Shown: in pieces, positions 17,862 through 26,359 of the stretch
Layout of the letters: each line of letters opens with the position of its first letter
Numbering within the stretch: position 1 is the stretch's first letter
NCBI RefSeq assembly: GCF_010550245.1
Contig: NZ_JAAGLU010000007.1
Span: 186,001 to 250,000, forward strand
Reading direction: 5' to 3'
Length of the DNA: 64,000 nucleotides
DNA from: Streptomyces sp. SID12501
GTDB lineage: Bacteria; Actinomycetota; Actinomycetes; Streptomycetales; Streptomycetaceae
Position numbers and translations under genes: made by a program
The notes under the pieces: generated by a model
Database searches by the model: none
Seen by the model: only the letters and a program-made list of their open reading frames with translations
What the model was told of the DNA's origin: nothing

Positions 17862-19433
17862 ATGAGCACGCCGATCCACCGCACCTCGACACGGCAGTCC
17901 GCAGCCGTCCCGACGTCGGCCCGGCACCGTGAGGGAGGGAGCCGGACCTGGAGTACGTCCGCACGCTCGCCGGAGCGCGCCCTCCTGGAGATGCAGTCCC
18001 GCGCCGGCAACCGGGCCACGACCGCGGCGGTGCAGCGCGTCAGGGACACCGAGAGAGGGAATGCGGCGGCGAACGGCGACGCGTCCCCCGGAGCGAAGAA
18101 GAAGAACTATCGCGACCGGATCGCCGCGCTCCTCGACAGGTTCAAGAAGAATCTCGAACCCATCGACACCTTCGTCAAGGGCTTCCAGACCCCCACCAAC
18201 GCGGCCTTCACCCAGCAGGCCGCCGTCGCAGCCAACGAGGGCCTCAAGCACTCCGCCGCCGCCTCGGGAACCTCCGCAGCGTCGGGCAACCTCCTCACGG
18301 AGGCCGCCGGCACCGTGGTCAGTGGCATGGACGCGTACAAGAACATGAACAACGCCAAGAAGCACGAGACCGGGGCCGACCACCACACGGCGAAGAAGAA
18401 GGCCAAGACCAAGGGGGCCGACACGGTCGTCGGCGCCGCCAGTTCTGGAAGCTACAGCGCCGCCATCGCCAAGGAGGTGACCAAGATCCAGAAGGCGGCG
18501 GACGCCGCGGTGGCATCCGAGGCGAGCGGTATCGCCGGCGCTTCCATCGGCGCGATCAAGGGCATGCGGTCCGCCTTCCGCATCGGGGGAGCAGCCAACA
18601 AGTACAAGCAGGTCAAAAAGCTGGGAGATCCCCACCTCGTCCAGGCGGGGTCGCTGGCACGGCTGAACGAGTCGCAGGAGCAGGCCGGCTGGGCCGCGGC
18701 GGAGGCTTACGTCGCGCTGGACACCTACTGGAAGGATGAGGGCCCGGGACGGCTGGAGCTCGTTTCCGAGGCCATCGACGCCGCCTGGGAGGCGATGGGT
18801 GAGGCCCGTGACGCCGCCGAGAACCTCCAGCACGCCGAGAACGACGTGGAAAAGCTGAGCAAGGTGCAGCAGTACGCGAAGAAGAAGCAGCTCACCAAGA
18901 TCGGCAAGGAGACGGCCGGCGGCGGGGGCGAGTCCGTCAAGGCCGCAGCCGGCGTCGTGACGGCGGTCGCCGCGGGAACAGTCGGGCTGGCGAGCAACCC
19001 GGTCGGATGGGGCCTCGCCGGGGCCGGGGCCGGTCTCGTCCTCGGCGTCACCATGTACAAGGCGCTCCGCGCCGCCACGAAGCGCTACGAAGAGGTCCAC
19101 CACCCCGAGCGCTGGGCGCCGCAGGGCGAGACCCCGGCGGAGGCCGCCTCCCGCACGGAGTCGCTGAAGCACGCGATGAAGTTCTGGAAGAAGGTGTCGA
19201 AGGGCGAACGCCAGGCCATGGCGCGCGAGATCTACGCCCTGGCGGCGGGCCCCGACATCTCCGGGAACACCACGGCCGAGATGCGGGAGTCCGCCAGGTC
19301 CCTGCTCATCGCCCTCAAATCCGGCCCCGCCAAGCACAAGCTGGAGCCGGACGCGTGGGCCGAGACCCTCAACGACCCGGCGAAGACCTCCGGTTGGATC
19401 GCGGAGATAGCGGAGCAGCTGGCCTCGGGGTGA
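17862..19433 (+). CDS. Candidate contractile-injection-system cargo/toxin-like protein
   Basis: A 523-residue protein of no known enzyme family. Residues 39-60 carry ERALLEMQSRAGNRATTAAVQR-type sequence: the 'LLxMQxxAGNRAxxxxVQR' motif found at the N-terminus of proteins linked to extracellular contractile injection systems (eCIS) in actinomycetes. The middle is rich in Ala, Lys and helices. Residues about 370-410 hold a Gly/Ala-rich hydrophobic hairpin (AAGVVTAVAAG and VGWGLAGAGAGLVLG) that could enter membranes. The C-terminal ~100 residues look like a separate helical domain. ATG at 17862 has CAGGAGAGG upstream. No eCIS structural genes are in the window, so this would be an orphan. The functional label is inference. 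Confidence 0.5.
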   Translation: MSTPIHRTSTRQSAAVPTSARHREGGSRTWSTSARSPERALLEMQSRAGNRATTAAVQRVRDTERGNAAANGDASPGAKKKNYRDRIAALLDRFKKNLEPIDTFVKGFQTPTNAAFTQQAAVAANEGLKHSAAASGTSAASGNLLTEAAGTVVSGMDAYKNMNNAKKHETGADHHTAKKKAKTKGADTVVGAASSGSYSAAIAKEVTKIQKAADAAVASEASGIAGASIGAIKGMRSAFRIGGAANKYKQVKKLGDPHLVQAGSLARLNESQEQAGWAAAEAYVALDTYWKDEGPGRLELVSEAIDAAWEAMGEARDAAENLQHAENDVEKLSKVQQYAKKKQLTKIGKETAGGGGESVKAAAGVVTAVAAGTVGLASNPVGWGLAGAGAGLVLGVTMYKALRAATKRYEEVHHPERWAPQGETPAEAASRTESLKHAMKFWKKVSKGERQAMAREIYALAAGPDISGNTTAEMRESARSLLIALKSGPAKHKLEPDAWAETLNDPAKTSGWIAEIAEQLASG

Positions 19434-19448
19434 CCTGGAGCGGGCCGG

Positions 19449-19553
19449 CTACCGGGGTGTCGACAGGGCGGATACGAACGGCACCCAGGCCGCACGGCTC
19501 AGCGCCGGCCGGGGGCCCTCGGCGTTCTTGGAGTCGCGGACGTGAAGGGCGGC
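19449..19553 (-). pseudogene. DUF397 3'-end remnant
   Basis: The minus strand reads LHVRDSKNAEGPRPALSRAA and then WVPFVSAL, the classical C-terminus of DUF397 proteins (VRDSKxxxGPxLxxxxxxWxxFV). In Streptomyces these usually pair with an XRE regulator. The N-terminal half and any partner are missing. The region up to 19809 otherwise holds only a GGTCA tandem run (19798-19817). Confidence 0.55.
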
Positions 19554-19809
19554 GGGGGCCGTGGCCGATGCGTACCTCGCCGCGATCAGTGACGAGGCGC
19601 TGATGTCGGCTTTGGGATCCTTGTCTGCATCAATGCCCCCATCAAGGTTCGAGGGGCGAGTGCCTGCGGGCCGGTCAGGCTCGGCGCCCAGGCCACCGCG
19701 GCAATCACCGGACCGGACGGCGACGGCATGACGATGCGCCGGTACCGGGCCCTCGGTACGGGCCCGGCCGACGTCAGCCACCGGATCGGGCGAGATCGGT
19801 CAGGTCAGG

Positions 19810-20103
19810 TCAGGTCACCGGATCGAGGAAGGTCAGCACCGAGGCGTCTTCCTCGATCAGCGGGACGAGCGCCGCGTTGAGAGGGCCGCCGTACGGTGCC
19901 TTCAGGTGCGCCTGGAAGGCGTCCTCGTCCCGGTACACCTCGAAGATCCAGAAGGCGCGCGGGGCGGCTGACTTGGTGTACACGTCGAAGGCAAGGTTGC
20001 CTTCTTCCTCGCGCACCTTCAGGGCGTAGTCGCCGATCAGGCGGGCGACCTCGTCCTCAGCTCCCTCGCGGGCGGTGAACTCGGCGAGCAGGGTCTTCTT
20101 CAC
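19810..20103 (-). CDS. Antibiotic-biosynthesis-monooxygenase (ABM) domain protein
   Basis: A 97-residue dimeric alpha-beta barrel of the ABM / quinol monooxygenase type: LLAEFTAREGAEDEVARLI, NLAFDVYTKSAAPRAFWIFE and the helix DEDAFQAHLKAPYG are the usual blocks. Family members oxidise quinols or heme or simply bind small aromatics. GTG at 20103 has AAGGA upstream. It begins 41 bases after the stop of levanase 2 on the same strand, so the two are probably co-transcribed; a role in fructan use is not obvious. Confidence 0.75.
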   Translation of the reverse strand: MKKTLLAEFTAREGAEDEVARLIGDYALKVREEEGNLAFDVYTKSAAPRAFWIFEVYRDEDAFQAHLKAPYGGPLNAALVPLIEEDASVLTFLDPVT

Positions 20104-20144
20104 GGTTTCGCGTCCTTGTCGGTTGCGGGGATCGGTTGTGGACG

Positions 20145-22706
20145 TCACTTGTGGGCGGAGTCGAGGTGCCAGACCACGGCCTTGTCCAGCTTCACCGAGC
20201 CGTTCTCGGCGAACACCTGCACTTCCTGGCTTGCGAGGTCGGGGAAGATCTGGTCGGTGATCACGGCTTCGCCGCTGCCGCCGAAGACCTCGACGGAGGA
20301 CCAGTCGACGAGGATCCGCAGTTCGACCTTGCCGTTCCTGGCCTTCAGCGGTGCGGTCTGGACTCCGGGGAACGTGCTGTTGAAGTCGACGGCGCCGGAG
20401 TGGGTGCGGTCGACGTACAGCTCCTCGGTCGTGGTGTCGTAGCCGATGACGGTCTCCTCGCCGTCGGCGCCGGTGCGCACCTTCAGGCCGAAGCGGTCGG
20501 CGTCCTGGAGGGAGAACGTCGCCTCGATGTCCAGGGCCCTGCCCTGGGCCGTGGGGTCGGTCAGGGGCTGAGAGGTGTTCGTGACGGTGACACCGGCCGC
20601 GGTCGCCGGGGGCTCCTGCCGCAGGGACGTCACGCTGTTCACGGGCCGGCTGGTCAGCCGGATCCGGCCGTCGACCGTACCCAGGGCCATCTCTCTGGGA
20701 ATGCTCTGCGCGCCCCGCCAGGGGGACGTGGGGATGACGCCGCTGTAGTCCCAGTTGTTCATCCAGCCGACCATGTACCGCTTGCCGTCCGGCGCGTCCT
20801 CCCAGGACACGGCCGCGTAGTAGTCCTTGCCGTAGTCGGCCCAGTCCGCGCGCTGGACGACGGACTTCGCGGCCGTGTCGGCGGTGCTGAACCGGTCGGC
20901 GAGGAGGTGGCCCCAGCCGGCGGTGTTCATGTCGACGAGTCGGATCTGGGCCTGCTTGCCCGCGTAGGGGCGCATGTCGAAGGAGGCCCAGTCCAGGGTC
21001 TCGCTGTTGGCGCCGGTGGCGCTGCGGACGACCTTGCCGTCGACGACCAGGTTGACGGACGTCTCCTGGGAGACGGGCTGGGCCTGGGTGTCGGACAGCA
21101 TGATGTGGTCGACGTTGAGGTGGCCCCAGCCGCCGGTGTTGTCGTCGACGACCTTGATCTGCGCCTTCTTGCCGGCGAGGTTCTTGACGTCCCACGAGGC
21201 CCAGTCGAGTGCCTCGCCGTCCTGTCCGGTGGTGCTGCGGACCACCTGACCGTCGACGAGAAGTTCGACGGCGGTGGGGTTGTCGGAGCCTGCGGGGTGG
21301 TTGCCGCCGCCCACAAGGAAGTTGACGTAGTCCTTGTCGATGGTGAACTCGGGCGAGGTGAGGGTGCCGGTGGTGGAGTCGCCGTTCAGGTAACTGTTGA
21401 CCAGGCCGCTGCCCAGGAAGCCGGAGACCTCCTGCTGGTTGGGGAGGGTGCCGGTGGCCGGCGCGGCGCCGAAGGCGTCCCCGGTCGTCGTCCAGTCGCC
21501 GTAGGTGCCGCCCTCGAAGTCGGCGAGGACCGTGCCCTCGGGCGGCGGGCCCTGCTCCATGACGGTGCCGTCCACGTGCGGGTGCCGACCGCCCCCGACC
21601 TTGAAGTTCAGGTAGTTGCTGTCGACGGTGAAGGAGGGCGAGGTCAGGGTGCCGGTGCTGCCGTCACCCGCGTGGAAGCTGTTGGCGAGGCCCGTGCCGT
21701 CGAAGCCGTCGACCGTGCCCTGACCGTCCACCGCCCCGGCTGCCGGAGCCGTGCCGAACGCGGTGCCCGTGGTCGTCCACGAACCGAAGTCGGTGCCCTC
21801 GAAGTCCTGCACCACCGTGCCGGTGGGTGGGGTGTACGTGCCTTTGTCGTCGGCCGTGAACTTCTCGCCGCCGAAGTCGCCGACGAAGTACTGGGCGGCC
21901 GAACCGCCCGCGATACCACCGGGGTTGATGTTGACGACCAGGACCCACTTGACCTTCTCCTGGTCCCCGTCGACCGCGAGGGGGAACAGGTCCGGGCACT
22001 CCCACACACCGCCCGTCGCACCCGCCGGCCCGAACTCGCTCTGCAGCTTCCAGTCCTTGAGGTTCTTGGAGGAGTAGAACCGCACCTTGTGCTCGGCGGA
22101 CATCGACACCGTCATCAGCCAGCTCTTCGTCGGCGCGTACCACTGGACCTTCGGGTCGCGGAATTCCCTGGAGCCGATGTCGAGAACCGGGTTGCCCTGG
22201 TACTTCGTCCAGGTACGACCACGGTCGGTGCTGTAGGCGAGCGACTGCGCCTGGATGCCCGTGGCCTTGCTGTAGCTGGTGTAGATCGCCACCATCGCCG
22301 GGTTCTGCTCCGTGCCGAAGCCGGTCGTGTTGTCCCGGTCGACGACCGCGCTGCCGGAGAACACCATCTCGTTGTCGTCGTGCGAGAGGGCGAGCGGAAG
22401 TTCCGTCCAGTGCACGAGGTCCTCGCTGACCGTGTGCCCCCAGGACATGTCGCCCCACGAGTTGCCGTTCGGGTTGTACTGGTAGAAAAGGTGGTACTCG
22501 CCCTCGTAGTACACGAGTCCGTTGGGGTCGTTCATCCAGTTCTTCTCCGGCGTGAAGTGGAACTGGGGCCGGTAGGTCTCGGAGTACGGCGGGGTGTCGG
22601 CGGCCACGGCCTGGGGGGCGAGCGGGGCGGCGGACAGGGCGCAGACCGTCGCCACCGCCGCGATCATCCGTATGCGGGCATGCCGGAATACATGTCCAGG
22701 GCTCAT
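20145..22706 (-). CDS. Secreted GH32 levanase/fructanase with nested inserted domains (copy 2)
   Basis: An 853-residue close paralogue of the enzyme at 2311-4869, collinear throughout and with the same signal peptide pattern, nucleophile Asp60 in WMNDPNG, FRDP and WECPD. It also has the same domain-within-domain insert: an outer sandwich opening at GTVVQDFEGTDFG, interrupted by a full second copy starting GTVLADFEGGTYG. Near-identity over the full length points to gene duplication. ATG at 22706 has ACAGGAGA upstream. Two operator sites lie 120-150 bases upstream. It is followed by the ABM gene and preceded on the strand by the PfkB kinase. Confidence 0.9.
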   Translation of the reverse strand: MSPGHVFRHARIRMIAAVATVCALSAAPLAPQAVAADTPPYSETYRPQFHFTPEKNWMNDPNGLVYYEGEYHLFYQYNPNGNSWGDMSWGHTVSEDLVHWTELPLALSHDDNEMVFSGSAVVDRDNTTGFGTEQNPAMVAIYTSYSKATGIQAQSLAYSTDRGRTWTKYQGNPVLDIGSREFRDPKVQWYAPTKSWLMTVSMSAEHKVRFYSSKNLKDWKLQSEFGPAGATGGVWECPDLFPLAVDGDQEKVKWVLVVNINPGGIAGGSAAQYFVGDFGGEKFTADDKGTYTPPTGTVVQDFEGTDFGSWTTTGTAFGTAPAAGAVDGQGTVDGFDGTGLANSFHAGDGSTGTLTSPSFTVDSNYLNFKVGGGRHPHVDGTVMEQGPPPEGTVLADFEGGTYGDWTTTGDAFGAAPATGTLPNQQEVSGFLGSGLVNSYLNGDSTTGTLTSPEFTIDKDYVNFLVGGGNHPAGSDNPTAVELLVDGQVVRSTTGQDGEALDWASWDVKNLAGKKAQIKVVDDNTGGWGHLNVDHIMLSDTQAQPVSQETSVNLVVDGKVVRSATGANSETLDWASFDMRPYAGKQAQIRLVDMNTAGWGHLLADRFSTADTAAKSVVQRADWADYGKDYYAAVSWEDAPDGKRYMVGWMNNWDYSGVIPTSPWRGAQSIPREMALGTVDGRIRLTSRPVNSVTSLRQEPPATAAGVTVTNTSQPLTDPTAQGRALDIEATFSLQDADRFGLKVRTGADGEETVIGYDTTTEELYVDRTHSGAVDFNSTFPGVQTAPLKARNGKVELRILVDWSSVEVFGGSGEAVITDQIFPDLASQEVQVFAENGSVKLDKAVVWHLDSAHK

Positions 22707-22828
22707 GGGATCTCCTGTGCTGCGGCCGTCCGCGCGTCGAAGCCTGTTGCCGGGCGCGGATCCGGCCGAAAAGGCCACCCCTTGCCGACGCCGACGCCGA
22801 CGCAGTCGTCCACGGCATGGGCAAGGAG

Positions 22829-22857
22829 TGTCATCGTTGACTGTGTCATCGATGACA
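22829..22857. promoter_or_regulatory. Tandem operators upstream of levanase 2
   Basis: TGTCATCGTTGACT (22829-22842) and the perfect palindrome TGTCATCGATGACA (22844-22857), 15 bases apart start to start. The second is identical to the operator before levanase 1. The first is the exact reverse complement of one site before the fructose importer. Confidence 0.78.
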
Positions 22858-22940
22858 TCGAGTGGCCCGATGATGGGGGCAATCCGGCCGACGCGTCAAC
22901 GGTGCGGCCGTGATGTCCTGTTGAGCGGCCCGCCGGCCCG

Positions 22941-23903
22941 TCAGGCGCGGTCGGCAGGGGCGAACTGTGCCAGCTGCCTCTGCCACGGCGGGTTGGGACC
23001 GGCGACCGAGCAGGTCAGGGCGGCGACGCGGGTACCGAAGCGGCAGGCCTCCTCGACGTCGTCCAGGCGGAGTTCCGTCAGCCGGCCACCCAGGAGCCCA
23101 CGAGCGCCGAGGTGGTGCAGCAGTCCGGCGGTGAAGGAGTCGCCTGCCCCGACCGTGTCGGCGACGCTCGTCGGGACGGCGGGCACCTGGACCCGTTCGC
23201 CGTCGAGCGAGGCCAGGGCGCCGTCGGCGCCGCGCGTGATCACGACGAGCCGCGCCCCGGCCGCGTGCCAGATGTCGCACGCCTTCTCGGGCGGGGTGTC
23301 CGGCAGCAGGAGTTCCAGGTCGTCCTCGCTGAGCCGCAGTACGTCGGCGAGGGTGCACCAGTGCGCGAGCCGAGCCCGGTACACGTCGGGGTGCACCAGC
23401 AGCGGCCGGACGTTCGGGTCGATGCTGATGGTCGCGTGCGGGGCAGCAGCGGCCAGGAAGTCCTCGACCACCGTCGCACCGGGCTCCCGGACCAGGGCCA
23501 GGGATCCGGTGTGCACGCAGCCGGATTCCGACAGGTCCACCCGCGCCAGTTCCTCGGCCGTCCACTGCCAGTCGGCCGTGTTCTGGGCGTGGAAGGAGAA
23601 CGCGGCCTGTCCCTGGGCGTCCAGTTCCGCCACGGCCAGTGTGCTGGGCTCCGCGGCCCGGACGGCGTCCGTCAGGTCCACCCCCGACGCCTCCAGACGG
23701 GCTCGGAACAGGCGGCCGAACACGTCGCCGGACAGCCGCGCGAGGAAGCGGGCCGGGGTACCGAGACGGGCCAGGGACACCGCCGTATTCGCAGGTCCGC
23801 CGCCCGGCAGCACACGTAGGGCGAGTTCGTTCGAGGTGCTCGCGGGTTCGGCGAACGCGTCCGCGACGCACTCCCCCAGGACGGTGATCTGACGCGGGCT
23901 CAT
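22941..23903 (-). CDS. PfkB-family sugar kinase, probable fructokinase
   Basis: A 320-residue ribokinase/PfkB-fold kinase. The first signature GGGPANTAVSLARLG is at 34-48. The catalytic anion-hole motif DTVGAGDSFTAG places the base at Asp255. IDPNVRPLL (161-169) is the typical substrate/ATP region of fructokinases. It would phosphorylate fructose entering through the adjacent importer. Start ATG 23903 is preferred over 23927 because AGAAGAG is upstream. It is divergent from the importer, sharing an intergenic region with two operators. Confidence 0.85.
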   Translation of the reverse strand: MSPRQITVLGECVADAFAEPASTSNELALRVLPGGGPANTAVSLARLGTPARFLARLSGDVFGRLFRARLEASGVDLTDAVRAAEPSTLAVAELDAQGQAAFSFHAQNTADWQWTAEELARVDLSESGCVHTGSLALVREPGATVVEDFLAAAAPHATISIDPNVRPLLVHPDVYRARLAHWCTLADVLRLSEDDLELLLPDTPPEKACDIWHAAGARLVVITRGADGALASLDGERVQVPAVPTSVADTVGAGDSFTAGLLHHLGARGLLGGRLTELRLDDVEEACRFGTRVAALTCSVAGPNPPWQRQLAQFAPADRA

Positions 23904-24080
23904 GGGCTGCTCTTCTCTGACGGACATACGGGCACACCAGTCACACCAGTCACGTCGGTCACGTCGGGAGCGGCTGCCGGGCAACCACGGTGGACGGCGG
24001 CCACGGGTGTTTGCCGATTTGTGACGAGCGCAAGGCATTGACGTTTCCGGCAAGCGGAGTCCATCATCCTCGCCAGGCAG

Positions 24081-24110
24081 TGTCAACGATGACATAAGTC
24101 AACGATGACA
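24081..24110. promoter_or_regulatory. Tandem operators between the kinase and the fructose importer
   Basis: TGTCAACGATGACA (24081-24094) and AGTCAACGATGACA (24097-24110), 16 bases apart start to start and overlapping the likely importer promoter region. Together with the sites at 4996 and 22829 they define a consensus TGTCAWCGWTGACA. Confidence 0.78.
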
Positions 24111-24170
24111 CCCCGGGCGGCGTGCTCTGATCCCAACCCCGTGCCGCTCGCTATCCCACAGGAGTCGATC

Positions 24171-25187
24171 ATGTCTCGCACCACTCGCCTGTCCTCCTCC
24201 CTCCTCAGAGCCGCCGCGGTCACGGGCGTCGCGGCCCTCACCCTGACGGCCTGCGGATCCGGCTCCGGATCGGGCTCGTCGAGTTCCGGCTCGGGCGAGG
24301 TCAAGGTCGGTCTGATCACCAAGACCGACACCAACCCGTTCTTCGTGAAGATGAAGGAGGGCGCGGAAAAGGCCGCCAAGGAGAACGGCGCCCAACTGTC
24401 CACCGCGGCAGGCAAGTTCGACGGGGACAACGCCGGACAGGTCACCGCCATCGAGAACATGGTCGCCGCCGGGGTCAAGGGCATCCTGATCACCCCGAGC
24501 GATTCCAAGGCCATCGTGCCCGCGATCGAGAAGGCCCGCGCCAAGGGCGTTCTGGTCATCGCCCTGGACACCCCGACCGACCCGGAGAGCGCGGTCGACG
24601 CCCTCTTCGCCACCGACAACGTCAAGGCCGGTGAGCTGATCGGCGAGTACGCCAAGGCCGCGATGGCGGGCAAGACGGCGAAGATTGCCGCGCTCGACCT
24701 GGCGCCGGGCGTCTCCGTCGGCGTTCAGCGGCACGAGGGTTTCCTGAAGGGCTTCGGCGCCACCGACAAGGACGTCGTGTGCGCCCAGGACACCGGCGGC
24801 GACCAGGCCAAGGGCCAGACGGCGATGGAGAACTGCCTCCAGAAGGAACCCGACATCAACGTCGTCTACACCATCAACGAGCCGGCCGCGCTGGGCGCGT
24901 ACACCGCGTTGAAGGCCAAGGGCCGGGAGAAGGACGTACTGATCGTCTCCGTCGACGGCGGCTGCACCGGCACCCAGGCCGTCAAGGACGGCAAGATCGC
25001 CGCGACTTCACAGCAGTACCCGCTGAAGATGGCCGCCGAGGGCGTCAAGGCCGTCGTGACGTACGCCAAGGACAGCAAGAAGGCGTCCGGTTACACCGAC
25101 ACCGGCGTCACGCTGATCAGCGACAAGGCGCAGGACGGGGTCACGTCGAAGGACACCGCCTACGGCCTGGAGAACTGCTGGGGCTGA
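24171..25187 (+). CDS. frcB: Monosaccharide ABC transporter binding lipoprotein (FrcB-like)
   Basis: A 338-residue periplasmic-binding-protein type 1 (RbsB/FrcB group). The lipoprotein signal has lipobox LTLTACG, followed by a Gly/Ser linker, then VKVGLITKTDTNPFFVKMKEGAEKAA as in ribose/fructose binding proteins. ATG at 24171 has CAGGAG upstream. With the single-domain ATPase and one permease it resembles the FrcBCA fructose importer rather than RbsABC. Fructose as ligand is inferred from levanase and PfkB context. Confidence 0.82.
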   Translation: MSRTTRLSSSLLRAAAVTGVAALTLTACGSGSGSGSSSSGSGEVKVGLITKTDTNPFFVKMKEGAEKAAKENGAQLSTAAGKFDGDNAGQVTAIENMVAAGVKGILITPSDSKAIVPAIEKARAKGVLVIALDTPTDPESAVDALFATDNVKAGELIGEYAKAAMAGKTAKIAALDLAPGVSVGVQRHEGFLKGFGATDKDVVCAQDTGGDQAKGQTAMENCLQKEPDINVVYTINEPAALGAYTALKAKGREKDVLIVSVDGGCTGTQAVKDGKIAATSQQYPLKMAAEGVKAVVTYAKDSKKASGYTDTGVTLISDKAQDGVTSKDTAYGLENCWG

Positions 25188-25232
25188 GTGGTTGCTCCGC
25201 TGGGTGGGCGCGGTGGTTTGCTGCGGGCCCGG

Positions 25233-25290
25233 TGGGGGCTGGTCGCGCAGTTCCCCGCGCCCCTTGAAGGCGCCCCTGCGGGGCGGCCTT
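25233..25290. repeat. Common Streptomyces intergenic repeat
   Basis: The stretch around CTGGTCGCGCAGTTCCCCGC followed by the hairpin CGCCCCTGCGGGGCG is a motif I recognise as scattered between genes in many Streptomyces genomes. Here it lies between frcB and frcC, and may stabilise or attenuate the transcript. Confidence 0.5.
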
Positions 25291-25363
25291 CACCAGAACC
25301 ACCCCGTTCACCCCGTTCCCTCGCCCGCCGACAAGGACATCTGTCTTCCGACAAGGACCCCGC

Positions 25364-26359
25364 ATGACAGCCACGATCCCGCCGTACGCCGAGCTCAAAG
25401 CACCGACCACGGCCCGCAGACTGCTCACGGCGCCGACCACCGGACCTCTGGCCGCCCTCCTCCTGGCCTGCGCCTTCTTCTCCCTCTCGACCGAGCAGTT
25501 CCTGACCGGCGGCAACTTCTCGCTGATCGTGCAGCAGGTCATGGTCGTGGGCACCCTCGCCATCGGGCAGACCCTGATCATCCTGACCGCGGGCATCGAC
25601 CTGTCGTGCGGCGCCGTGATGGCGTTCGGCAGCATCGTGATCGCCAAGATGGCCGCCGAGGGCTCCCTGCCCCCGCTCGTCGCCATCGCCCTGGGCATCG
25701 GCGTCTGCGGCGGGTTCGGGCTGGTCAACGGGCTGCTGGTGCAGAAGATCCCGCTGCCGCCGTTCATCGTCACCCTCGGCATGCTCAACGTGGCGTTCGC
25801 GCTGACCCACATCTACTCCGAGGAACAGACGGTCACCAACCTGCCCGGCTCGCTGACCGCCCTCGGCGAGACCTTTCCGCTGGGCCACACCGACATCACC
25901 TACGGCTCCCTGGTCACCATCGCCCTGTTCCTCCTCCTCGCCTACTCGCTGAGCAACACCGGCTGGGGCCGGCACGTCTACGCCCTGGGCAACAGCGCCG
26001 AGGCCGCCCGGCTGAACGGCATCCGCACCTCGCGCCTGACCATCGGCATCTACACCGTGGCGGGTCTCCTCTACGGCATCGCCGCCCTGTTGCTCATCTC
26101 GCGCACCGGAGTCGGCGATCCGCAGGCCGGGCAGACCGACAACCTCGACAGCATCACCGCCGTGGTCCTCGGCGGCACCAGCCTCTTCGGGGGACGCGGC
26201 TCGGTCCTGGGCACCTTCATCGGCGTCCTCATCGTCGGCGTGTTCCGCAACGGCCTGCAGCTGATGGGCGTCGCGTCCATCTACCAGACCCTGATCACCG
26301 GAGTCCTGGTGATCCTCGCGGTGACCGTCGACCAGCTCTCCCGGAAGAAGGCCCGATGA
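25364..26359 (+). CDS. frcC: Monosaccharide ABC transporter permease (FrcC/RbsC-like)
   Basis: A 331-residue permease with about nine hydrophobic segments and the family hallmark TLIILTAGIDLSCGAVMAFGS near residue 70, plus VLGGTSLFGGRGSVLGTFIG near the C-terminus. The TGA overlaps the ATG of the ATPase gene by four bases, indicating translational coupling. It would form a homodimeric channel for fructose. Confidence 0.88.
   Translation: MTATIPPYAELKAPTTARRLLTAPTTGPLAALLLACAFFSLSTEQFLTGGNFSLIVQQVMVVGTLAIGQTLIILTAGIDLSCGAVMAFGSIVIAKMAAEGSLPPLVAIALGIGVCGGFGLVNGLLVQKIPLPPFIVTLGMLNVAFALTHIYSEEQTVTNLPGSLTALGETFPLGHTDITYGSLVTIALFLLLAYSLSNTGWGRHVYALGNSAEAARLNGIRTSRLTIGIYTVAGLLYGIAALLLISRTGVGDPQAGQTDNLDSITAVVLGGTSLFGGRGSVLGTFIGVLIVGVFRNGLQLMGVASIYQTLITGVLVILAVTVDQLSRKKAR

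Noticed and set aside
20136..22913. A 925-codon plus-strand frame opposite levanase 2
   Set aside because: Antisense shadow of a gene with clear GH32 motifs; Val/Gly/Ala-rich with no family pattern. The same kind of shadow lies opposite levanase 1.
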